From Clostridia bacterium (lineage in GTDB: Bacteria > Bacillota > Clostridia > Christensenellales > Borkfalkiaceae): a stretch of 10,697 bases of DNA. The notes under the pieces are model-generated. The model did no database searches. It saw only the letters and a list, made by a program, of their open reading frames with translations, and had not been told where the DNA came from. Numbering within the stretch: position 1 is the first letter of the stretch; every line of letters starts with the position of its first letter. The DNA is taken from contig JAGCMG010000035.1 of the NCBI GenBank assembly GCA_017646555.1, positions 1 to 10,697 of the forward strand, given 5' to 3'. Made by a program: the position numbers and the translations under genes. Below are positions 5,765 to 10,697 of the stretch, piece by piece.

Positions 5765-7477
5765 TTATTTCATTAAACTTTTTACTACCTTTTCGTAGCA
5801 AGTACATTTTTTAATTCCGTCAAAGCCCGTATCTTTACAAATCGAACAGGAATATTGTGGTTTTAAGTCGTCTAACGATAAGTTGATTGTGCTTAAATAG
5901 TTAACGACTTTTTGTTTAACTTCATCAAGTTCAATTTGAATATTTGCCGTGGTTTCTTTATTGCCCGTAAACTCACTCATAGCAAGTTCAATGTCAAGTT
6001 CATTAAGGCGCTTATAGTTTTCGCTAAATCCGTCGATAGCGTTTGCTTTAAGTAAATTTTGTTCGGCTTTTTTAGTTGCGTTGTATCTTAACTTTTCGTA
6101 TTTTGCGGCAACTTGTTGAACGGTTACCGTTTTAGTTTCGTTAGGCTTATTGGTCGTAACTTCTTCTTTTTCGGCGTCTTCAACGGTGAAGACGTTTTTA
6201 TTTTTCCAGTTGCCTAAAATAGCGTTAAGATAGGGGATAGGCGTTGATTTGCCGGCAGATTTTTTCGCGCCGAATAAAATCATATCGTCAGAAAAATTCC
6301 ACTCGCGCCAAATTTTTAGGTTGTTTCTATCCCAAGAGGTAACTTCACGCTTAAAGCCAAGCGCCGATAAAATTTCTAAAATAAATTCGTCGTCTTTTTG
6401 GATTTTTAAGAAGTATGTATTTACCGCCTCAAAGGAAATGATACCGTTTTTAAATAGGTAATCGATAAGTTTTTCCATATTTTCAAGCGATTTTTTACCT
6501 TGCTTAAAGCAATAATTCGCTATAAATAAAAGAGTTTCCTTTTCGTAGCCCATTTCAAACCATTTTGAAGTGTAATTATCAACCACCGTATCAATAACTT
6601 CAAAATAAAGGGAAAGGTTTTTAGCGATTTGTACCGAAGTTTCAAAAAGTTCTTTCTTTTTGTCGGTGTGGCGTTTAATTTCTTCAATGGTAAAGCATTT
6701 CATTGAATAAAGTTCACTAATAAACGCGTCAAGTTTATCAAAACTGCCTTTTTTAAGGGTAGATGCTGAAAAAAGTATGCTTTCGTAATTAAAGCCCATT
6801 TCGTTAATCCACTTATTTAAGTGCTTTAAGTTTTCAACTTCAGGCTGTTTTGTTGAACCCATTGCTTTTAAGATTTTTTCAATATCAGCCGTGCGTGATA
6901 AGTATTTGCCAAATTCAGCCTCAACTTTTTCAACGGTGTTTATTCCACGCGCCCCGAAGTCCTTTGCTACTTTTGCTATGTATCTATAACCGATATCGTC
7001 GCCCTTTCTTTCCACGCAGTTTTCAACTATTAAAAGCATAGCGTCTTGCTTGATGCCGTAAACTTCCATAATAGAGAAGTATTCGCTATATTCGTTGACC
7101 GAAACGGCACGGGACTTGAGTAAACTTTGTAAAACAGCGCAAAATTCGGTGTATTTTTCAGGCTTATATTTTTTTGCTTTGCCGTAACCCGATAAAATCG
7201 GTTGGTAAATTACCGAAAACGGCTCGTCCACGACGGAAACAAGGTCGTAATCTTGCCAAAATTTAAAATAATCTTTAACTTGTTCTTCCGTCATATCTAA
7301 AGTTTTTGCAATTTCCGCTAAAGAAATATCAAAACGCGAATTTTTGCAAAGGAAAAGCCCGTAAAGATAAACTTTTACGGCGTCACCAGGGGCAGTTGGA
7401 AGATATTCGATTATAAAAGAATTTTCAATTTCCGTCGAAGTTGAAAGCGAAAACTCTTTAGAAAGCGAACAAGTCAT
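5765..7477 (-). CDS. DnaD-family replication initiation protein with C-terminal DnaI/DnaC-like zinc ribbon
   Basis: 570 residues. Residues about 20-95 (EYLPTAPGDAVKVYLYGL, then a helix-turn-helix and a wing) are the DnaD N-terminal winged helix. Four segments share the pattern of the DnaD C-terminal (DDBH2) repeat, with helix-GF/GY-x4-LL-x-A...and a closing F-T/S-x-E-x motif: about 133-186, 219-267, 303-352 and 387-435. The last contains YLNAILGNWKNKNVFTVED. A helical linker (455-530) leads to CxxC-x10-CxC (C544, C547, C558, C560) in CSICKDTGF, the signature of the N-terminal domain of Firmicute helicase loaders, which contacts the replicative helicase. No Walker A/B or AAA+ domain follows: the stop is followed by further stops and a terminator. 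Known DnaD proteins act in primosome assembly at oriC and restart. The start is ATG with AGGT about 7 nt upstream. Confidence 0.85.
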   Translation of the reverse strand: MTCSLSKEFSLSTSTEIENSFIIEYLPTAPGDAVKVYLYGLFLCKNSRFDISLAEIAKTLDMTEEQVKDYFKFWQDYDLVSVVDEPFSVIYQPILSGYGKAKKYKPEKYTEFCAVLQSLLKSRAVSVNEYSEYFSIMEVYGIKQDAMLLIVENCVERKGDDIGYRYIAKVAKDFGARGINTVEKVEAEFGKYLSRTADIEKILKAMGSTKQPEVENLKHLNKWINEMGFNYESILFSASTLKKGSFDKLDAFISELYSMKCFTIEEIKRHTDKKKELFETSVQIAKNLSLYFEVIDTVVDNYTSKWFEMGYEKETLLFIANYCFKQGKKSLENMEKLIDYLFKNGIISFEAVNTYFLKIQKDDEFILEILSALGFKREVTSWDRNNLKIWREWNFSDDMILFGAKKSAGKSTPIPYLNAILGNWKNKNVFTVEDAEKEEVTTNKPNETKTVTVQQVAAKYEKLRYNATKKAEQNLLKANAIDGFSENYKRLNELDIELAMSEFTGNKETTANIQIELDEVKQKVVNYLSTINLSLDDLKPQYSCSICKDTGFDGIKKCTCYEKVVKSLMK

Positions 7478-7507
7478 TATATTACCTACAAAATTTATTA
7501 AAATGCC

Positions 7508-7536
7508 TTGATTTTTAGTGCACCTTAATGTATAAT
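7508..7536 (+). promoter_or_regulatory. Strong promoter for the hydrolase-like gene cluster
   Basis: TTGATT (7508-7513), a 17-nt spacer and a perfect TATAAT (7531-7536). RNA would start near 7543, giving a leader of about 150 nt before the TTG start at 7695. The best promoter match in the window. Confidence 0.65.
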
Positions 7537-7544
7537 TACATTAA
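7525..7544. promoter_or_regulatory. Perfect 20-bp inverted repeat overlapping the -10 box (candidate operator)
   Basis: TTAATGTA (7525-7532) and TACATTAA (7537-7544) are exact inverted copies around TAAT. The -10 box TATAAT lies within it. It stands between divergent genes, 48 nt before the DnaD-like start codon, so a dimeric repressor bound here could affect both directions. The repressor is not identifiable in the window. Confidence 0.5.
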
Positions 7545-7550
7545 AACGGT

Positions 7551-7590
7551 GTTTTTAGTGGGATTGATAAAGTAAAAACCACTTAAAAAC
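7551..7590 (+). promoter_or_regulatory. Leader hairpin 1 with repeated TTTTTAGTG motif
   Basis: GTTTTTAGTGG (7551-7561) pairs with CCACTTAAAAAC (7579-7590) with one bulged T and a 17-nt loop. TTTTTAGTG also occurs as a direct copy at 7512-7520 inside the promoter spacer, exactly 40 nt upstream. The element may be an RNA hairpin in the leader or a set of protein sites on DNA. Confidence 0.4.
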
Positions 7591-7635
7591 GCTAAAAAAT
7601 CGGCGATAAGTTCAATTATTATACAAAAAAAACAA

Positions 7636-7678
7636 CGCAAAATCAAGTAAACTAATAAAAGTTTATTGTTTTTTTGCG
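7636..7678 (+). promoter_or_regulatory. Leader hairpin 2 directly before the ribosome binding site
   Basis: CGCAAAA (7636-7642) pairs with TTTTGCG (7672-7678), and an inner CAA-TAAACT (with a bulged G) pairs with AGTTTATTG (7660-7668). The structure ends 3 nt before AAAGGAG, so it could influence translation of the TTG-started gene. Its T run is internal to the stem, which makes a simple terminator less likely. Confidence 0.4.
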
Positions 7679-7681
7679 ATT

Positions 7682-7688
7682 AAAGGAG
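7682..7688 (+). promoter_or_regulatory. Ribosome binding site fixing a TTG start at 7695
   Basis: AAAGGAG followed by 6 nt and TTG 7695-7697. An earlier in-frame TTG at 7674 would place this site inside the gene and falls in the hairpin, so the start at 7695 is preferred. Confidence 0.8.
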
Positions 7689-7694
7689 TTTTCT

Positions 7695-9365
7695 TTGGCA
7701 GGTAAAATTTATACTCCCGTAACTTTGTGGGAAGATTTTTCACCAGAAGGTTTTTTCGTGGAAGTTATAAAAACTTTAATATATTCCGACTATGCGCTTG
7801 AAAAAGTGCGTATTTCTCGTCCAAGCGTAAGCGGTGGCGTTAGTGTTTATCTTGAGATTTTGCGTCCAACGCTAGATAGTGATAAAAGACCACTAATTTT
7901 CGTTTGTCAAAGCGTAGGCAATAAAATTCCCCGTGAGGAAATGAAGAAAATTTACGATTTAGGGTACTCAGTTTGTGCGATTGACTTTGCCGGTGAGCCT
8001 ATTGAAGATGCCAGCGCCTTTGAAGAAAGGGAATATACTTTTTATCCACCTTTATTATCGTACGCTGAATATAAAAACGCTAAAGCAAACCTTTTAGCAA
8101 TAGGTCAAACGGTAAAAACAAGCCCGTATTATGAGTGGATTGTATCTAGTAAATACGCGCTTAAATACTTGCGTAGCGTGGGTTACGACGATATTAGCGT
8201 CGTTTCTGAAAAGGATTCTACGATTATCGGTTTTACGCTTGCATCAACCGAAAAATTATCTTGTTTTATTTCGCTTTTCGGTACGGGTTGGCAAGTTCCG
8301 ATAGGGCATAAATTTTCCGACGATATTAGAACGGATTTTACACCTGAAGAATTTTGTATTTTAGCAGGGCTTGAAGCGCAAAGTTACGCGTCAAGCGTGG
8401 CGTGTCCTACGCTAATGCTAGTTGCAACTAACTATGAAAAATGCGACTTTGACCGTGCTTACGAAACTTTTTCAAGAACAAGCGAAAATATTTATTCGGC
8501 TATAAATTATTCGATAAGTTCAAGGACTTTATCGAATTCTTCATACAATAACTTCGTTACTTTTTTAAGGGCGTTTGCTAAAAAAGAGTTAATTATTTTA
8601 CCGTCGGAAACTTTTATAGAATCAAAAATAGTCGACGGTAAAATTTCAGTAACGGTTACTGCTGATGCAAGGGCGCTTGAAAAGACGGTTATTTACGCGT
8701 CCGAAGGCGAACTTGACCCTAAAAAGCGTACTTATAGACATATCGCCACTTTTAAAGCAAAGGAAGACGGTAAGTTCACTTTAACTTATCAACCGACGAA
8801 AAATAAAAAGTTAGTGTGCTTTTTCGCTAAATCTTATTACGAAAACGGTTTTTCGGTGTCTTCGCAAGTGGTTTGTAAGCGTTATACCGATAAAGAAGTT
8901 TCGGGAATGCCAGAGTACAACGTGATTTTTTCGGCAAAAGACGCTTTGCATAGTAGAGTGTTTGAAGAAATCGCGCCGTCCGTTTCGACCTTATTTAATA
9001 TGAACGAAGAGCCTGTTACCGTTAAAAACTTAGTAGTAGGCGCAAAAAACGTTAAAGGCTTAAAAGTAGTTGGTGGAATTGAAACAAACGCTGTATTATC
9101 GCCTGAAAACGGGGCAATACTTTTACTTGACGTTTGTTCTGACGGCGAAAGGGAAATAGTTGTTGAACTTGTTAATAACGACAATAAATCTTACCGTGCA
9201 ATAACTAAGATTGCAGGTGGTAATCTTTGGTATAACTTAAAGTTCGAAATGCCTAAGTTTAAGACGGACGAACTTTATCAGTTAAAAACTTACGAAGATA
9301 TACGAAAAATAAAAATTTATTCTGCTGACGGCGAATTTTTAATAAACAACTTGATGTGGATTTAA
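7695..9365 (+). CDS. Uncharacterised alpha/beta-hydrolase-like protein, apparently without a catalytic triad
   Basis: 556 residues, no signal peptide, TTG start. I do not recognise a named family. The first half reads like an alpha/beta-hydrolase core: strand RPLIFVCQSVG (65-75), strand/turn GYSVCAIDFAGE (90-101), helix then strand YALKYLRSVGYDDISVVSEKD (154-174), and CPTLMLVATNYEKCDFDRAYETF (237-259), where the acid-bearing loop normally follows a strand. At the nucleophile elbow, where GxSxGG is expected, the sequence is VVSEKDSTIIG (169-179), and there is no clear HG/GH near the expected histidine. The second half (about 310-556) alternates hydrophobic strands, suggesting one or two beta-sandwich modules, with a tail like a carbohydrate-binding fold (NLWYNLKFEMPKF). 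It could be a pseudoenzyme or a divergent esterase. It heads a probable four-gene transcript; 34 nt without a terminator separate it from the next gene. Confidence 0.6.
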   Translation: MAGKIYTPVTLWEDFSPEGFFVEVIKTLIYSDYALEKVRISRPSVSGGVSVYLEILRPTLDSDKRPLIFVCQSVGNKIPREEMKKIYDLGYSVCAIDFAGEPIEDASAFEEREYTFYPPLLSYAEYKNAKANLLAIGQTVKTSPYYEWIVSSKYALKYLRSVGYDDISVVSEKDSTIIGFTLASTEKLSCFISLFGTGWQVPIGHKFSDDIRTDFTPEEFCILAGLEAQSYASSVACPTLMLVATNYEKCDFDRAYETFSRTSENIYSAINYSISSRTLSNSSYNNFVTFLRAFAKKELIILPSETFIESKIVDGKISVTVTADARALEKTVIYASEGELDPKKRTYRHIATFKAKEDGKFTLTYQPTKNKKLVCFFAKSYYENGFSVSSQVVCKRYTDKEVSGMPEYNVIFSAKDALHSRVFEEIAPSVSTLFNMNEEPVTVKNLVVGAKNVKGLKVVGGIETNAVLSPENGAILLLDVCSDGEREIVVELVNNDNKSYRAITKIAGGNLWYNLKFEMPKFKTDELYQLKTYEDIRKIKIYSADGEFLINNLMWI

Positions 9366-9399
9366 AATTTTAGCAGTTGATTTATATTTTGGGGGAATT

Positions 9400-9582
9400 A
9401 TGGTTTTTTCGATAGGCGATAAAATCACCACGAAAAAGCCCCACGCTTGTGGTGGCAATCAATGGGTGGTTATAAGAACGGGCGCTGATATAAAAATTAA
9501 ATGCGCTAAATGCGAAAGAATTATTATGTTAACCCCCGACGAAGTAAAAAAAATAGCAAAAAAGGTTGAAAAGGGGCAATAG
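9400..9582 (+). CDS. DUF951 family small protein
   Basis: 60 residues. It carries the family pattern KKPHxCGxNxW (12-22) and RTGADxxxxCxxCxRxxxL (26-44). H15, C17, C35 and C38 could form one zinc site, making this a mini zinc-ribbon with a basic helical tail (EVKKIAKKVEKG), compatible with nucleic-acid or ribosome contact. The family is widespread in Firmicutes and its function is unknown to me. The start is supported by GGGGGA (9391-9396). Its TAG stop overlaps the GTG start of the signal peptidase gene (TAGTG), so the two are translationally coupled. Confidence 0.88.
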   Translation: MVFSIGDKITTKKPHACGGNQWVVIRTGADIKIKCAKCERIIMLTPDEVKKIAKKVEKGQ

Positions 9583-10202
9583 TGAAAACTGCAAAGAGAA
9601 TTATTTTAGTAACGCTATCGGTAATTTCCATATTGCTTGCCATAATTATTTTGACCGTGTATTTACTTACGGTTTTTATGTTTCAAGCAGTGGTAATATC
9701 GGGGGATTCTATGAATAACACCCTTTTTGATAAGGAAGTTATTTACGTTAACACGATAGTTGAGCCTGAGCTTTACGATATAGCAGTTATTAGTGGCAAA
9801 AAAGGACAAGACGAACTTATTATTAAAAGAATAGTAGCAACCGGTGGCGATACAGTTTTGCTTACTAACGACGGTGAACTTTTGATTAAAAGATTAGGTG
9901 AAGATGAGTTTTTCCCCGTATACGAAGATTGTGCGTTAGTTCCCGACGGTTATAGATACGAAAGTTCGTGGCTTATAAATTACCCAGACGGTTTTGTTAT
10001 TCCTGACGGCGAATATTTCTATCTTGGCGATAACAGGGCAAACAGTAACGACAGTATGCACGATTACAGAACTTGTAAAAGAAGCGATATCGTAGGCGTT
10101 GCAGGTGACTTTTTGCTATCAATTAAGGAAGAAACGACCAAGTGGTTCAAATTTAAAGATAAAGTTAGGGTATTTTTCGGCGCAGACCCGTATATAGTGT
10201 AA
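9582..10202 (+). CDS. lepB: Signal peptidase I (type I leader peptidase)
   Basis: A membrane-anchored protease that removes signal peptides from exported proteins at the outer face of the membrane. It has a single N-terminal transmembrane helix (about residues 7-33), then the catalytic-serine box SGDSMNNTL (40-48, S43), the catalytic-lysine box IKRIVATGGD (81-90, K82) and box D GDNRANSNDS (149-158). At 206 residues it is the short Gram-positive SipS-like form. One departure: the usual DSR of box E reads DSM (157-159), followed by HDYR instead of the common FG/GxV turn. The serine-lysine dyad is intact, so activity is still expected. The GTG start overlaps the upstream stop, and AAGGGG (9571-9576) is its ribosome binding site. 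Confidence 0.93.
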   Translation: MKTAKRIILVTLSVISILLAIIILTVYLLTVFMFQAVVISGDSMNNTLFDKEVIYVNTIVEPELYDIAVISGKKGQDELIIKRIVATGGDTVLLTNDGELLIKRLGEDEFFPVYEDCALVPDGYRYESSWLINYPDGFVIPDGEYFYLGDNRANSNDSMHDYRTCKRSDIVGVAGDFLLSIKEETTKWFKFKDKVRVFFGADPYIV

Positions 10203-10244
10203 AAGTTTTTAATTGCGAAAAATTCTTAAAAAAGATAGGTTATT

Positions 10245-10697
10245 ATGGTTGAATATTACAAAAAAGAAGATTTAATTGACGCTAAAAAAATTAAAACTCG
10301 CACGATTATTCCGTTAATCGTGGCGTTTGTTGCGTACGCAGTTTTTTGCGTATTTATCATCGTTTCTTTCGTCAATTTACCATACAACGATAAAAGGGAA
10401 ACGATTTTAGAAGCCTTACTTTTAGCGTTCACCGTTTTTATATGCGCGTATGCGTACATATACGCGGGCATAAAAGTTAAACGCGCCGTTAAGTATTATA
10501 AACTTATCGAAGCGCTTGAAACAGGTTTAAAGGTTGAAAGCGTTGGCGTTTTGAAAGAATTTTCCTCTGCGCTTGAAACTTATAACGGCGTTGACGTTAA
10601 AACCATAGGTTTTAAAGTTTATAGTGAAAGATTTACTTCGGAATTTGATAGGTTCGTTTATATTCCGTTTGATAAAGATTTTCCCGAAATAGAAATC
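10245..10697 (+). CDS. Membrane protein of unknown function, 3' end outside the window
   Basis: ATG at 10245 (GATAGG about 5 nt upstream) opens a frame running without a stop for 151 codons to the window edge. The N-terminus is polar and basic (MVEYYKKEDLIDAKKIKTR), followed by two hydrophobic helices at about 20-45 and 56-78 joined by a short loop NLPYNDKRE. A soluble domain follows from about 79 onward, containing KYYKLIEALETGLKVESVG and alternating strand-like segments (VYSERFTSEF, RFVYIPFD). I recognise no family. The 42-nt gap after the signal peptidase gene has no convincing terminator, so it is probably in the same transcript. Codon use matches the neighbours. Confidence 0.75.
   Translation, partial: MVEYYKKEDLIDAKKIKTRTIIPLIVAFVAYAVFCVFIIVSFVNLPYNDKRETILEALLLAFTVFICAYAYIYAGIKVKRAVKYYKLIEALETGLKVESVGVLKEFSSALETYNGVDVKTIGFKVYSERFTSEFDRFVYIPFDKDFPEIEI

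Noticed and set aside
7674..7676. TTG as the start of the hydrolase-like gene
   Set aside because: It lies in the 3' arm of a hairpin and upstream of AAAGGAG, which is ideally placed for the TTG at 7695.
8882..9184. Minus-strand open frame of 100 codons inside the hydrolase-like gene
   Set aside because: Low-complexity Ser/Thr-rich translation typical of antisense to this codon usage; no independent start signals.
10206..10232. TTTTTAA/TTAAAAA inverted repeat after the signal peptidase gene as a terminator
   Set aside because: An all-AT stem with a 13-nt loop, followed by A-rich rather than T-rich sequence; not a credible terminator.
10256..10471. Minus-strand open frame of 71 codons near the window end
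   Set aside because: The plus strand holds an uninterrupted frame from 10245 with a ribosome binding site and membrane helices across the same bases, a better explanation.
1..10697. Mobile element, prophage, CRISPR or toxin-antitoxin/defence module
   Set aside because: No transposase, integrase, spaced direct-repeat array or toxin-like pair was seen, and base composition looks uniform across the genes.

Overview
The window is a low-GC, gene-dense bacterial segment with no tRNA, rRNA, CRISPR array, insertion sequence or phage gene that I could see. A DnaD-type primosome protein, a DUF951 protein, an ECF-type vitamin uptake subunit, a type III pantothenate kinase, a small high-cysteine membrane protein, strong GGAGG/GAGGT ribosome binding sites and TTGACA/TATAAT-like promoters all point to a Firmicute. 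It is most likely an uncultured anaerobic Clostridia-type organism; the exact lineage is a guess.

Layout. (1) 82-1059: a stand-alone ATP-pyrophosphatase subunit of GMP synthase, with no fused glutaminase domain, closed by a hairpin terminator. (2) 1115-2410: an ArsB/NhaD-type membrane transporter starting 11 nt after that terminator. It meets a small Cys-rich two-helix membrane protein on the minus strand (2443-2643) at a shared bidirectional terminator. (3) 2644-2916: a divergent regulatory region with two tandem plus-strand promoters. They drive an ECF S-component (2917-3522) and coaX (3525-4304), with homoserine dehydrogenase (4356-5639) probably in the same transcript. This looks like a pantothenate uptake/phosphorylation pair plus an aspartate-family biosynthesis gene. 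(4) 5640-5764: a foldable 3' region and a second bidirectional terminator between convergent genes. (5) 5765-7477, minus strand: a long DnaD-family protein with a winged-helix start and about four DnaD-like repeats. It ends in a Cys4 ribbon resembling the N-terminal helicase-binding part of DnaI/DnaC-type loaders, with no AAA+ ATPase domain. (6) 7478-7694: a divergent control region with a textbook promoter whose -10 box lies inside a perfect 8+4+8 inverted repeat, followed by a ~150 nt leader with two hairpins. (7) 7695 to the window end: a run of four plus-strand genes without terminators. They encode an alpha/beta-hydrolase-like protein lacking an obvious catalytic triad, DUF951, signal peptidase I (TAGTG stop/start overlap) and a membrane protein cut by the window end.

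Most of the window is ordinary housekeeping content. The items most worth a second look are the DnaD/helicase-loader chimera, the split GMP synthase, the Cys-rich repeat protein, and the palindromic operator and leader in front of the degenerate hydrolase.
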